Numbered from the stretch's first letter, positions 33,924 through 43,249 are shown. The stretch: DNA of 55,248 nt from Desulfobacteraceae bacterium (GCA_027068085.1 JAMOUQ010000058.1:1-55248), one strand, 5' to 3'. The notes: generated by a model from the sequence alone, not told the origin. Made by a program: numbers and translations.

Positions 33924-34784
33924 TTGAAACGTCCGGCCATTGTCATAATAACCGGCTGCTCGGGTTCGGGCAAAAGCACCGCACTGAATGCTTTCGAGGA
34001 TGCCGGTTTTTTCTGCGTCGACAATATGCCGATTGCGCTGCTTCCGGACTTTCTTGCAAAATTCAGCCCACGGCTGGACAATGCGGCCGGCCTTGCCTTT
34101 GTAATGGATCTGCGCGATGATGATTTTCTGTCCAGCTATTCCGGCGTTATTTCAGAACTCAGACAGGAAGGGTGGTTGATAAAACTCGTTTTCCTGGAAG
34201 CAAAGGATTCGGTTCTGCTGCGGCGTTACAGCCATACCCGGCGCCACCATCCCCTGGGCAAAGCCGCAAGCCTGCTCAAAGCCATTCAGACCGAAAAACG
34301 GCTCATTGAAAACATCCGCGGTCAGGCCGATCACCTGATAGACACTTCAGATTACAGTGTCCATGAACTGAAATTCGCCACCATTCACATCGCCCAGAAT
34401 TACGCCTCCGTCAAGGCCATGGCCGTCAATGTCCTTTCTTTCGGGTACAAGTATGGAATTCCCCGCGACGCGGACCTGATCATGGATGTGCGCTTCCTGG
34501 CAAACCCTTACTTCGTAGCCGATCTGAAACCCCTGGACGGCGAATGCCCGCCTGTTCGCCAATTTGTATTGCAACATCCGGAAACGGAATTTTTTTTACG
34601 CAAGTATATCGACTTGATCGATTACCTGATACCGTTGTATGAAAAGGAAGGCAAAGCGTATCTGAACCTGGCCGTCGGATGCACCGGCGGGCGGCACCGT
34701 TCAGTGGTTATCGCCCGTATGCTTTACGAGCATATCAGCAGTACCAGATCTAGTGTCAGCCTGATACATCGTGATATTAACTGA
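33924..34784 (+). CDS. rapZ: RNase adapter protein RapZ
   Basis: 286 residues, like E. coli RapZ (284), if translation begins at TTG 33924 behind AAAAAAGGCG; no ATG is available before the P-loop. The Walker A is GCSGSGKST near residue 11, then FCVDNMP, RRYSHTRRHHPL, SFGYKYGIPRDADLIMDVRFLANPY and the C-terminal CTGGRHRSVVIA. In enterobacteria it binds GlmZ RNA and GlcN6P; its RNA target in Desulfobacterota is unknown. It sits in the conserved rpoN-ptsN group. Confidence 0.93.
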   Translation: MKRPAIVIITGCSGSGKSTALNAFEDAGFFCVDNMPIALLPDFLAKFSPRLDNAAGLAFVMDLRDDDFLSSYSGVISELRQEGWLIKLVFLEAKDSVLLRRYSHTRRHHPLGKAASLLKAIQTEKRLIENIRGQADHLIDTSDYSVHELKFATIHIAQNYASVKAMAVNVLSFGYKYGIPRDADLIMDVRFLANPYFVADLKPLDGECPPVRQFVLQHPETEFFLRKYIDLIDYLIPLYEKEGKAYLNLAVGCTGGRHRSVVIARMLYEHISSTRSSVSLIHRDIN

Positions 34785-34876
34785 TTCCCGGTTTTACCGG
34801 TGACACGGCTGGCGGAACGAAACTGGAGCACCGGGCAGGCCCGCTGGGCAGCAACCCCATACCAAAGGATTGTACC

Positions 34877-35290
34877 ATGATCGGCATCTTGCTGGTAACT
34901 CACCGCCGACTGGGAGAAGCCCTGATCGATACGGCCTCCTTTATCATAGGGGACAGGCCTTCAGCAGTTGAATTCGTCTCGATTGATCTAGAACAAGATG
35001 CCAATGAAATGCGCACCAAGATAGAAGACGGCATTAAAAAGGTGGACAACCGTCACGGCGTCTTGATCCTGACGGATATGTTCGGTGGTACACCTTCGAA
35101 TCTGAGCTATTCATTCCTGGAAGAAGGTCGCATAGAGGTTGTCTCGGGCGTCAATCTGCCTGTTCTGATCAAAGCGGTCAAGGCGCGGGAAGATCAGGAT
35201 CTGGCGCAACTGGCCCAGACACTGGAAACATTCGGACGGCAAAGCATCTCCCTCGCAAGCGGTATTCTCAAGGGCAACAAGCGTAATTGA
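34877..35290 (+). CDS. PTS EIIA component, mannose family
   Basis: 137 residues. EIIA-Man fold with phospho-acceptor His9 in LLVTHRRLGEAL and the TDMFGGTPSNLSYSF segment. AAAGG precedes ATG 34877. With ptsN it makes two IIA domains in one cluster, yet HPr and enzyme I, which often follow here, are absent from this window; gapA comes next. The likely role is a regulatory phosphorelay. The substrate or target is not known. Confidence 0.93.
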   Translation: MIGILLVTHRRLGEALIDTASFIIGDRPSAVEFVSIDLEQDANEMRTKIEDGIKKVDNRHGVLILTDMFGGTPSNLSYSFLEEGRIEVVSGVNLPVLIKAVKAREDQDLAQLAQTLETFGRQSISLASGILKGNKRN

Positions 35291-35352
35291 ATTTGTTCCG
35301 ACGCAGGGTGAACCACTTTTTAACTTCCAATGAACCAAACAAAGGAGGCAGT

Positions 35353-36357
35353 ATGGGTGTTAAAGTAGGGATAAACGGTTTTGGAAGAATAGGACGGCTG
35401 GCGTTCAGAGCCGCCATGAACAACCCTGCAATAGAAGTGGTGGCGATCAACGATTTGACAGACGCTGCCACCATGGCCCACCTTCTCAAGTACGATTCTG
35501 TCCATGGGATACTGGAAGATGACATTTCGGCCCAGGACAACTCTATCCTGGTCGGTGAAAAAAAGATCTCCTATACGGCCATCAAGGATCCTGCGCAGAT
35601 ACCCTGGGAAGACATGGGTGTTGAAATCGTCATGGAATGCACCGGTCTTTTCCGGGAAAGGGAAGCTGCCGCCAAGCATCTGGAAGCCGGGGCACGCAAA
35701 GTAATAATCTCAGCTCCGGCCAAGGACCCCGACGTCACCATCGTCATGGGCGTAAATTCAAGCCAGTACGACCCCAGACAGCACCATATCATCTCCAATG
35801 CATCCTGCACCACGAACTGCCTTGCTCCTGTGGCCAAGGTGCTGATGGAAAATTTCGGCATCCGCAGCGGACTGATGACAACCGTCCACTCCTATACCGG
35901 TGATCAGCGCTTGCTGGACTTTCCGCACAGGGATCTGCGCCGTGCCCGTTCGGCCAACCTTTCGATGATTCCTACCACCACGGGAGCGGCCCGGGCTGTT
36001 GCCCTTGTCCTTCCCGAGCTCGATGGCAAACTGAACGGTCTTGCCATCCGGGTTCCGACTCCCAATGTCTCCCTCGTGGACCTGGTTGCCACGGTTGAAA
36101 AGAGCGGCATCACCGTATCGGATGTCAATGCCGCCCTGAAAGAAGCCTCCGAGGGCGAGCTTGAAGGCATTCTCGGTTTCAGCGAACTGCCGCTTGTCTC
36201 CGTAGATTACAACGGCATCACCCTTTCCTCAATTGTCGACGGCCCCACCACCTATGTGATCGATCAGATGGTCAAGGTGCTTGCATGGTACGACAACGAA
36301 TCGGGCTATTCCAATCGCATGGTCGACCTGGCCGCCATGATAGGCACAATGTTGTAA
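35353..36357 (+). CDS. gapA: Glyceraldehyde-3-phosphate dehydrogenase, type I
   Basis: 334 residues from ATG 35353 behind AAAGGAGG. NAD-binding GINGFGRIGR at the N-terminus, catalytic Cys152 in SNASCTTNCLAP, then HSYTGDQRLLDFPHRDLRRAR and IPTTTGAARA and the closing WYDNESGYSNRMVDL. It interconverts glyceraldehyde-3-phosphate and 1,3-bisphosphoglycerate in glycolysis or gluconeogenesis. tpiA follows by 24 nt, so the two triose enzymes share a transcript. Confidence 0.97.
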   Translation: MGVKVGINGFGRIGRLAFRAAMNNPAIEVVAINDLTDAATMAHLLKYDSVHGILEDDISAQDNSILVGEKKISYTAIKDPAQIPWEDMGVEIVMECTGLFREREAAAKHLEAGARKVIISAPAKDPDVTIVMGVNSSQYDPRQHHIISNASCTTNCLAPVAKVLMENFGIRSGLMTTVHSYTGDQRLLDFPHRDLRRARSANLSMIPTTTGAARAVALVLPELDGKLNGLAIRVPTPNVSLVDLVATVEKSGITVSDVNAALKEASEGELEGILGFSELPLVSVDYNGITLSSIVDGPTTYVIDQMVKVLAWYDNESGYSNRMVDLAAMIGTML

Positions 36358-36381
36358 GGCAATGCTCAAAGGAGATCTGAC

Positions 36382-37143
36382 ATGACCAAACGCAAACCAC
36401 TTATTGCCGGCAACTGGAAAATGCATAAAACCGGTCCTGAAGCCGTGGAGACGGCCCGCAAACTGGCCGGACTGACTGCCGACGTCGACCGGGTGGATGT
36501 AATGATCGCCCCGCCCTTCACCGCCCTGGCCCAGGTGGCTGAAGTATTGCGCGGCACCAGGATCATGCTCTGCGCCCAAAACATGCACTGGGAACCCCGG
36601 GGGGCCTTTACCGGTGAAATAAGCGCCGAGATGTTGCTGGCAGCCGGTTGCACCCACGTCATCCTGGGCCATTCGGAAAGAAGGCAGTTTTTCGGAGAAA
36701 CCGATCAGACGGTCAATCTCAAGCTGCGAGCCGCCCTGGCGGCGGGATTGAAGCCGGTGGTATGCATCGGAGAATCGGAGTCTGAGCGGGACGAAGGAAA
36801 AACTTTTTCCGTACTTGACAAACAGGTTCAAAACGGGTTAAAGGGCCTACTTTCAGATGACCTGAAAGGATTGACACTGGCCTACGAGCCGGTATGGGCC
36901 ATCGGAACCGGTAAAACCGCAAGCAGCCAGCAGGCTCAGGAAGTACACGCTTATCTCAGGGATCAACTTGCCAAGGCCTATGGCCGGTCGGTTGCCGAAG
37001 CGGTGCGTATACTGTATGGCGGCAGTGTAAAACCTGCCAACATCGCAGAGCTGATGGCCATGGAAGATGTCGACGGAGCTCTGGTGGGAGGGGCCAGCCT
37101 TGAGGCTGAAACCTTCAATCAGCTGGTCCATTATCAAAACTGA
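36382..37143 (+). CDS. tpiA: Triosephosphate isomerase
   Basis: 253 residues. TIM barrel with catalytic Lys13 in AGNWKMHK, electrophile His in ILGHSERRQFF, base Glu in LAYEPVWAIGTGKTAS, and phosphate-binding YGGSVKPANI and GALVGGASL. AAAGGAGATCTGAC precedes ATG 36382. It interconverts DHAP and glyceraldehyde-3-phosphate. It lies between gapA and secG in the common Desulfobacterota order. Confidence 0.98.
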   Translation: MTKRKPLIAGNWKMHKTGPEAVETARKLAGLTADVDRVDVMIAPPFTALAQVAEVLRGTRIMLCAQNMHWEPRGAFTGEISAEMLLAAGCTHVILGHSERRQFFGETDQTVNLKLRAALAAGLKPVVCIGESESERDEGKTFSVLDKQVQNGLKGLLSDDLKGLTLAYEPVWAIGTGKTASSQQAQEVHAYLRDQLAKAYGRSVAEAVRILYGGSVKPANIAELMAMEDVDGALVGGASLEAETFNQLVHYQN

Positions 37144-37155
37144 AGTTGGATTCTT

Positions 37156-37533
37156 ATGAATTTATTTTTGGTGGTAATTCACGTTATAGTCAGTATCGCC
37201 CTGATAATGATCGTTCTGCTCCAAACCGGCAAGGGAGCAGACATGGGGGCGGCCTTCGGCGGTGGCGCAAGCCAGACCCTGTTCGGCACAACGGGTGCCA
37301 GTACATTTCTTGGCAAGCTGACCACCATCGCGGCCATTGTGTTCATGCTGACATCATTGACCCTGGCATACATGGCGGGACACCGTAACGTCCAGTCGGT
37401 TGTGGAGAAGGCGCCGGTTACCGCACCTCAAACCGACAGTTCAAACGACGCTTCCAAGCCGGCAACCGAATCCAGCGCAACTGCCCATGAGCAGCAACCG
37501 GTGGCCCCGGATTCGGAAGGCCAGGCCAAATAG
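37156..37533 (+). CDS. secG: Preprotein translocase subunit SecG
   Basis: 125 residues. Two transmembrane helices (about 2-20 and 50-70) flank the conserved GKGADMGAAFGGGASQTLFG cytoplasmic loop. SecG stimulates SecYE-mediated export. A Pro/Ser/Thr/Gln-rich C-terminal tail of about 50 residues follows. The gene begins 12 nt after tpiA, and tRNA-Leu starts 12 nt after its stop. Confidence 0.93.
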   Translation: MNLFLVVIHVIVSIALIMIVLLQTGKGADMGAAFGGGASQTLFGTTGASTFLGKLTTIAAIVFMLTSLTLAYMAGHRNVQSVVEKAPVTAPQTDSSNDASKPATESSATAHEQQPVAPDSEGQAK

Positions 37534-37544
37534 CTGTTTGACAA

Positions 37545-37632
37545 GTGCCGAAGTGGTGGAATTTGGTAGACACGCTATCTTGAGGGGGTAGTGGGGAAAC
37601 CCGTGCCGGTTCAAGTCCGGCCTTCGGCACCA
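37545..37632 (+). tRNA. tRNA-Leu (GAG)
   Basis: Cloverleaf read from sequence: acceptor GTGCCGA pairs with TCGGCAC, D-arm GGTGG...GGTAGACAC, anticodon stem CTATC/GGTAG with loop TTGAGGG giving anticodon GAG, a short variable arm as in class II tRNAs, and T-arm GCCGGTTCAAGTCCGGC. CCA is encoded. It reads CUU and CUC. It probably shares the secG transcript and ends at the adjacent terminator. Confidence 0.97.
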
Positions 37633-37647
37633 ACCACAAATTTTTAT

Positions 37648-37681
37648 AACGGTTTCAGTTTATTACTGAAACCGTTTTTTG
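37648..37681 (+). terminator. Rho-independent terminator after tRNA-Leu
   Basis: AACGGTTTCAGT-TTATT-ACTGAAACCGTT forms a perfect 12-bp stem followed by a run of T (TTTTG). It is the clearest terminator in the window and closes the kdsA-to-tRNA gene block. Confidence 0.95.
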
Positions 37682-37776
37682 TTATATGCGATTAGCGGCA
37701 AGGACAACGTATTTCTGCTTCAGCCCCGCGGCAACCATGCCGATACTGTTTTCCAGGAAGACAACCCTGACGGGGC

Positions 37777-39330
37777 ATGCCAATGAAGACGTCAATCAGG
37801 TTCTGCGCGGTTTTTCTGCTTTTACCATTGACCTTGTTGCTGCAAGCGGCCGAGCCTGCCAAATCCATGGCAGAACGCCTTCCGCCCGTAAGGGCAGTGT
37901 ACTTACCTCCCTATGCCCTGAACCTGAGATCTATCGACATCTATGTCCACCAGGCCCGCCTGCTGGGGCTCAATGCCGCGGTTCTGCATCTGAAGGACCC
38001 CCGGGGCAATATATTCTGGTCCAGCCGGATTCCCGGTGCCAGGCGGCACGTGAATCCCGGTGTTGCTAAAAATATAAAACGTCTGGTTTCAGTTTTGAAG
38101 GCCAACCATATCCGGACCATCGCCAAGCTCGACGTGTTCGCCGACAACGCCCTTGTAGGCGAACACCCGGAACTGGGATTGCAGGATGCGCAAACCGGCC
38201 TTCCGTGGAAGGACAAAAAAGGACTGTTCTGGGCCAACCCTTTCGACAGGCGGGTATGGGACTACGTCACGGACCTGGCAAAGGAGCTGGCCGCTGTGGG
38301 TTTCGATGAAATTCAGTTCGACTACGTCCGTTTCCCTTCCGACGGTGATCTGGGCCGCATAGTATATCGTGGAAATCCACAGCACATCAGCCGCAGCCGG
38401 TGCATCGCCGCTTTCCTGAAGTACGCCCATCAACAGCTTCATCCGCTGGGAGTGAAGTTGTCGGCGGCTGTTTTCGGACTGGTTGCCTGGAAGAAATACG
38501 ATTTCGGAATCGGACAGGTTCTCGAGCAGATGACCCCCGCCCTGGATGTCATCTGCCCCATGTTCTACCCTTCCCATTTTCCGCCCGGTTTTCTCGGCAA
38601 AACAGACCCGGGCCGATATCCCGGCCTGATAATGCGCCTGAGCGCCCGGCGGATGCGGCAAAGGATAAATATCGCCGTAAGGCCCTGGATCCAAGACTTC
38701 TGGTACGGGCCGGAAAAAGTCGAGGCCCAGATCAGAGGGCTGAAAGCTGCCGGAACCGACGGCTGGTCGGCCTGGAATCCGTCCGGCAGGTACAAAGCCA
38801 CCTTCACCGTCCTGGCCCGACGCAACGGGGTACGTCTTACCACTCCCAAATTATATCCTGAACTGGCTGATCTGCGCAGCCTGCCGGACAACCTGATATC
38901 GCTGGCAGCAAAACCGGTCAATCTCACCTGCTACCGCAAGGGATACTCTGTTGTGAGCCTCCGGACTCCGGAGCCTGCATGCCGGCTCAATGCCTCCACT
39001 CCGGCAAAAATGATCATGACCTTCGATGAAAGCATCCTGGACCGCATTCTAACCAGACGCCGGATCGACTTCGGTTCACGGATCTCCAAAAGGGTCAAAG
39101 CCGGGCTGGTTGCCCGCCTGATGTGCCGGGATTTGGGTGCCGACAGCCGCAGGATGCGGCCCCGCCCGATTTTCATCGACTGGGACGGCGACTGTCGTTT
39201 CAGCTATAGTGTGCCTGCCACCGCTGCCGCGGCTTTCGGCAAGTCAGGGCCTGAAAATGAACTGCGGGTTGTGGCCCGCCGCCATTTTTTGCGGGAACAG
39301 GCTGGCGGTTCGCCGTATCTTGCAGACTGA
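37777..39330 (+). CDS. Secreted DUF4015 putative glycoside hydrolase
   Basis: 517 residues (or 515 from the second ATG at 37783). The N-terminal signal peptide (KTSIRFCAVFLLLPLTLLLQAAEPA) directs export. The domain at about 35-335 matches DUF4015, a TIM-barrel predicted hydrolase: VRAVYLPPYALN, VLHLKDPRGN, FDEIQFDYVRFPSDGD, DVICPMFYPSHFPPG, GWSAWNPSGRY. The C-terminal 180 residues are unassigned. The substrate is unknown. It stands alone after the tRNA terminator. The hotdog gene converges on it. Confidence 0.83.
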   Translation: MPMKTSIRFCAVFLLLPLTLLLQAAEPAKSMAERLPPVRAVYLPPYALNLRSIDIYVHQARLLGLNAAVLHLKDPRGNIFWSSRIPGARRHVNPGVAKNIKRLVSVLKANHIRTIAKLDVFADNALVGEHPELGLQDAQTGLPWKDKKGLFWANPFDRRVWDYVTDLAKELAAVGFDEIQFDYVRFPSDGDLGRIVYRGNPQHISRSRCIAAFLKYAHQQLHPLGVKLSAAVFGLVAWKKYDFGIGQVLEQMTPALDVICPMFYPSHFPPGFLGKTDPGRYPGLIMRLSARRMRQRINIAVRPWIQDFWYGPEKVEAQIRGLKAAGTDGWSAWNPSGRYKATFTVLARRNGVRLTTPKLYPELADLRSLPDNLISLAAKPVNLTCYRKGYSVVSLRTPEPACRLNASTPAKMIMTFDESILDRILTRRRIDFGSRISKRVKAGLVARLMCRDLGADSRRMRPRPIFIDWDGDCRFSYSVPATAAAAFGKSGPENELRVVARRHFLREQAGGSPYLAD

Positions 39331-39388
39331 ACAATGGTTTGAAACAGCAGCGTGGACAGTTTCGGAAGACGGCGAACAGTCCCCGCCG

Positions 39389-39817
39389 TTACTGTTCCGG
39401 GAAAACTACCGGTTTCCCGGTCCGATAGGCAAGGGCTTTACAGGTGCAGATCAGGCGGCCGTCTTCCTCAACGACCCTGATATCATAGGCGGCCGTCCTG
39501 CGCGTACTGGCAACCCTTTCGGCAGTGGCCTTCAACAGCTTTCCGGGCCGGGGAGAAGCAACGTAGGTAACGTTGATATTCAACGCCACGGCCACGTCGC
39601 CCTCTGTCTGGGCGGCTGTCTCGAAGGCCTCGTCCACCAGGGCAAACAGGGCGCCGCCATGGGCGCGGGCGTAAACATTGTTCATCACTTCGGGCCGGTA
39701 AGTCATCTCCACCTCGGACCTTCCGTCTTCCAGGCTCACGACCCTGATCCCCAGAAGACGGCTGAAAGGTTCCTGTTTCACCGCTTCCATGATCGCTTCA
39801 CGCAGCTGTCTTTGCAT
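39389..39817 (-). CDS. Hotdog-fold thioesterase, PaaI type
   Basis: 142 residues. The PaaI/YbgC-like active segment ARAHGGALFALVDEAFETAA and LNINVTYVASPRPGKLLKATAERV are typical of the family, which hydrolyses acyl- or aryl-CoA thioesters as tetramers. The start ATG 39817 is internal to a single long frame. The substrate is unknown; no aromatic degradation genes lie nearby. Confidence 0.88.
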   Translation of the reverse strand: MQRQLREAIMEAVKQEPFSRLLGIRVVSLEDGRSEVEMTYRPEVMNNVYARAHGGALFALVDEAFETAAQTEGDVAVALNINVTYVASPRPGKLLKATAERVASTRRTAAYDIRVVEEDGRLICTCKALAYRTGKPVVFPEQ

Positions 39818-40057
39818 TTCACTCCGCCACTTTCAGGGGCTCCGGAACCCCGGTCTCAATCTTCTTTCAGCAATCCATATAATTTCTTGATTCGTTACGA
39901 CTGTCTCACCTGTTTGCACCGGCCGTTCGGCGGCCGCCCTAAAGTATAAATTCAAAAGGGCGATAAAACCTTAGCAAGATTTCAACCAACGGGGGCAGGC
40001 ATTGCCGCAACGGTCTGCAAGCCCGCAGTACAAAAAATCATAGAAGACGGTGCCGGC

Positions 40058-40261
40058 ATGAAACTGATTTTGGCAATCGCCCTGATATCATTTGTCGCTT
40101 ACCGCAACAGCGCCGATCCTGTAATGCTCTTTTGTGCCTGCCACGCCCTGATCCTGGCCGTCTGTATTTTCTGCAAACGGATTGACAGCCTTGGAATTCT
40201 GCGCAGGCCCGCAAAACAACCTGCGAACAACCGGCATTCAGCGGCGGACGAGGCTGTTTAG
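40058..40261 (+). CDS. Possible small membrane protein
   Basis: 67 residues with a hydrophobic N-terminal half containing several cysteines (LFCACHALILAVCIFCKR) and a basic, polar tail. The ribosome site is poor, and the last 24 nt overlap the converging IMPase gene. No family is recognised. It may be real but could be a chance frame. Confidence 0.35.
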   Translation: MKLILAIALISFVAYRNSADPVMLFCACHALILAVCIFCKRIDSLGILRRPAKQPANNRHSAADEAV

Positions 40262-41035
40262 AATCAGGGCCGAATTCTCCGGCCCGGCAATCAGTACGTG
40301 TTCCTCAATCCGCCTGCCATCGAGATATTCGTTGAGGTGAAAATCGGTGCCGGCGGTGGTGAAAAGCCGGCCTCCGGCCGCCTCCACGATCACCCTGACG
40401 GCCGCCAGGTCTTTTATCGATTCATTGGTCACCAGGGCCCCGTCGGCGCGACCCATGGCAACGTAGCAGGCATGGGCGCCGGTGCTGCCCATATCCCTGA
40501 TCTTACCGGGAAAATTGGACGAATATGACTGATGGAACCTGGAGAAAGTAAACAACAGGCTTTCCTCGGTAAGACAGGGCCGGGATGCGGTCCGGATGAC
40601 CCGCCGGCCCCAAAAGGCGGCCTGCCCGGCTGAAGCGTAAAACAGGTCGCCGGTGGCGGGCATGAAAAAAGCCCCGAAAACCGGCCAGAAATTTTCCAGC
40701 AGGGCAATCGACACTCCCCAGATCGGAATGCCACTTTGAAAATTATCCACCCCGTCCAGAGGATCCAGTACCCACAGGTAGCGCCGGTCGTCGTGGGCAT
40801 AAGCCTCCGGGGTGCTGTCCTGGCCGAAAACCTGGTGATCAGGGAAACGTTCGTTGATACTTGCCGTCAGCAATGAGCTCAGCTCCAGTTCCGTCTGAGT
40901 TACCAGGTTTTGATCGAACTCAGAGGCCCCCCGTCCGCGTCCATAGTAGTCAAGAGCTTTCTTTCCGGCGTCCCGTATAAGGTCAAGGGCGAAACTGCCC
41001 AACCCTTCCAGGCTCACCCGGCGGTCTTTGGTCAT
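40238..41035 (-). CDS. Inositol monophosphatase-family protein
   Basis: 265 residues of the IMPase/FIG superfamily. WVLDPLDGVDNFQSG is the metal-binding DPIDGT block, and KDLAAVRVIVEAAGGRLF matches the C-terminal WD/aspartate motif. The usual GEE metal ligand motif is replaced by GQD in VFGQDS, which may change metal use or activity. AAGGAGG precedes ATG 41035. The function could be phosphatase on inositol phosphate, PAP or sugar phosphate, or a non-catalytic role. Confidence 0.8.
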   Translation of the reverse strand: MTKDRRVSLEGLGSFALDLIRDAGKKALDYYGRGRGASEFDQNLVTQTELELSSLLTASINERFPDHQVFGQDSTPEAYAHDDRRYLWVLDPLDGVDNFQSGIPIWGVSIALLENFWPVFGAFFMPATGDLFYASAGQAAFWGRRVIRTASRPCLTEESLLFTFSRFHQSYSSNFPGKIRDMGSTGAHACYVAMGRADGALVTNESIKDLAAVRVIVEAAGGRLFTTAGTDFHLNEYLDGRRIEEHVLIAGPENSALILNSLVRR

Positions 41036-41311
41036 GCAACCTCCTTCCTTTAGAATTTGCTTCCAGGCTGTGGCGGTGTTTGAACGTTACACCGGGCCGT
41101 CCATATGGCACCATATGGACGGCGGCTGCAGCGTCCGGGCCAGACATGGGCCCTTTCAGGAGTGAAGATCTCTTTTATTAAAACCTAAATCGAGTGTTTC
41201 TGATTTCGGTTATAACAGCTAAACAATACGCGAGAATGCTTCTGATGGCAACCAGAAAGCGTCTTGGCAGGAGTTGAACCGCGGAAATACGTTCCCCCCG
41301 GACAGGAAAGG

Positions 41312-41494
41312 TCAGCATTTCTTGGAGGCATATCCGTCAGCGTACCATCCGCCGCCTTTGAGCTCAAAGGAACACTTGGATATGATCTTCTTGGCCATCT
41401 TGTGGCACTTGGGACACTCTATCTGCTTGGTGCCCATTTTCACCAGATCTTCGATGATGTTTCCGCATTCACATTCAAATTCATATACCGGCAT
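41312..41494 (-). CDS. FmdB-family zinc-ribbon protein
   Basis: 60 residues from ATG 41494 behind AGGATCC. It begins MPVYEFECECGNIIEDLV and contains CPKC, giving the paired CxCG and CxxC zinc ligands of the FmdB/CxxC putative regulatory family. A further Cys pair ends the protein. The function is unknown; such genes are common in anaerobes. No operon partner is evident. Confidence 0.85.
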   Translation of the reverse strand: MPVYEFECECGNIIEDLVKMGTKQIECPKCHKMAKKIISKCSFELKGGGWYADGYASKKC

Positions 41495-41590
41495 ATGTGG
41501 ATCCTCGTTCTTCCGGTTCATAACCGTATTTTTACAGAACATTATGCAGCTCAATCACCTGTTGTCAAGTAAAACCGGTCCTCTTTTCAT

Positions 41591-41642
41591 CGGTTGACCG
41601 GAGTCAACCGGTTAAAAAGGATAAGGCCGCCCCCGGACGGCC
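41591..41642 (-). terminator. Terminator region after htrA
   Basis: Read on the minus strand, GGCCG-TCCGGGGG-CGGCC is followed by TTATCCTTTTT, then a second inverted repeat CGGTTGAC-TCCG-GTCAACCG. The first hairpin plus T-rich run is the probable end of the htrA transcript. Confidence 0.5.
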
Positions 41643-41741
41643 CCGTTCCCTGTGGCAAGGGGGGCTACACCGCTGCTTGTTCAGGGCAGAAATGCCGGGG
41701 CAACGGGACCGTTTCCGGAGGCGGCCAGATCACCTGTTAAG

Positions 41742-43163
41742 TCACGGCTTTATCTTAACAACCTTGAAGCCGTAGTTACGCCGTTTGACCAGCATCTGGA
41801 TGGCCTTCTTATGCTTGGTCGCCTTGCGCATGGCTTTACGGAAATCGTCCAGATCGGAGATCCGCTCATGGTTGACCTCCTTGATGATGTCGCCGGGCCG
41901 GAGGCCGGCTTCATCGGCCCGGCTCCCGCTTTGAACATCCATCACCAGGACACCTTTCTCGTCCTTGTCCAAGCCGAACTGGCGGGCGCGTTCAGGTGTT
42001 ATCTCGGCCACCTGGATACCCATGGATTCACTCCGCCCGCTGCCTTCGTTTACCACAAGCTGATCGTCTTCGCGCTTGGCCACTTTTACGGTCACCGTCT
42101 TGCGTTTACCGTTGCGCAGCAGGGTTATCCTGGTCTTGCTGCCCACCGGGGTATTGGCGATAATGGAAGAAAGCTCCCTGCCGGTTGAAACCGGATGTCC
42201 GTCCACGGCGATGATGATATCCTTGGGCTTGATACCCGCCTTGTCTGCAGGATCGCCTTTGAAAACCTGAGTCACCATCACCCCCTTATGGGTCTTCAGA
42301 CCGTAATACTCGGCAAGTTCGGGGCTCAGGTTCTGGATGGCCACTCCCAGCCATCCGCGGGTGACAGAGCCTTTTTCTTTCAGCTGGGCCACAATCGATT
42401 TGGCCATGTTGATCGGAATCGCAAAACCTATACCCTGTCCGCTGGCGATAATGGCGGTATTGATCCCGATTACCTGTCCCTTCAAGTCCAGCAGGGGTCC
42501 GCCGCTGTTACCCGGATTGATGGAAGCATCGGTCTGGATGAAATTGTCGTAAGGACCGGCACCGATCACCCGTTTCTTGGCGCTCACGATACCGGCGGTA
42601 ACCGTCTGTTCGAGTCCGAAGGGACTGCCGATGGCCAGCACCCAGTCACCCACCTCCAGCTTGTCGGAATCACCAAGTGGCAGGGGGTGCAGGTCGCGGG
42701 CTCCGTCGATCTTGATCAGGGCCAGGTCGGTCTTGGGGTCCCGGCCGACTATCTTGGCATCGTATTCTTTCTCGTCATAGAGAGAAACCCTGATCTTGTC
42801 GGCACCTTCAACCACGTGATTGTTGGTGACTATGTAACCTTCCTTGTCGATGATAAAGCCCGAACCGAGGCTGCGTTGCTTGTAATCGCGCTGGGGCGGC
42901 GGGACGAAAGGTCCAAAAAAATCTTCAAAAGGATTGCCTTTGGGGCCGAAAAAATGGCGGAACACCTGACCTCCGCCCTTGATGATCTTGACTGTACGGA
43001 TATTGACGACACCGGGTTTGGCCTCCTTGGCCAGCTTGGAGAAATTGGCCGGAACCATTGCAACCTCGCCGGCCACGGCCGCCGTCAGGCTGGCATAGGC
43101 AAAGATCAGAGCCAGGCCGGAAATCAGAACGATGGTCGATCTGAACTTCTTGATACTTTTCAT
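41742..43163 (-). CDS. degP: Periplasmic serine protease/chaperone, Do (HtrA) family
   Basis: 473 residues from ATG 43163 behind AAAGGAGG. A signal peptide (about 1-32) leads to a trypsin-like domain with His116 (TNNHVV), Asp146 (KTDLALIK) and Ser220 (PGNSGGP), then two PDZ domains (GWLGVAIQNLSPE... and GIQVAEITPERARQ...). It degrades or refolds damaged envelope proteins. Upstream, 11-bp-spaced GATTACC repeats and the RR/HK genes suggest control by that two-component system. It could be DegQ-like instead of DegP. Confidence 0.93.
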   Translation of the reverse strand: MKSIKKFRSTIVLISGLALIFAYASLTAAVAGEVAMVPANFSKLAKEAKPGVVNIRTVKIIKGGGQVFRHFFGPKGNPFEDFFGPFVPPPQRDYKQRSLGSGFIIDKEGYIVTNNHVVEGADKIRVSLYDEKEYDAKIVGRDPKTDLALIKIDGARDLHPLPLGDSDKLEVGDWVLAIGSPFGLEQTVTAGIVSAKKRVIGAGPYDNFIQTDASINPGNSGGPLLDLKGQVIGINTAIIASGQGIGFAIPINMAKSIVAQLKEKGSVTRGWLGVAIQNLSPELAEYYGLKTHKGVMVTQVFKGDPADKAGIKPKDIIIAVDGHPVSTGRELSSIIANTPVGSKTRITLLRNGKRKTVTVKVAKREDDQLVVNEGSGRSESMGIQVAEITPERARQFGLDKDEKGVLVMDVQSGSRADEAGLRPGDIIKEVNHERISDLDDFRKAMRKATKHKKAIQMLVKRRNYGFKVVKIKP

Positions 43164-43249
43164 CAAACATACCTCCTTTGGTAAGGATATCCATGCTTAC
43201 GTCGAATCGCCTTCGACCGTTCAACCATAACAATCTTTTCTAACGGGTG

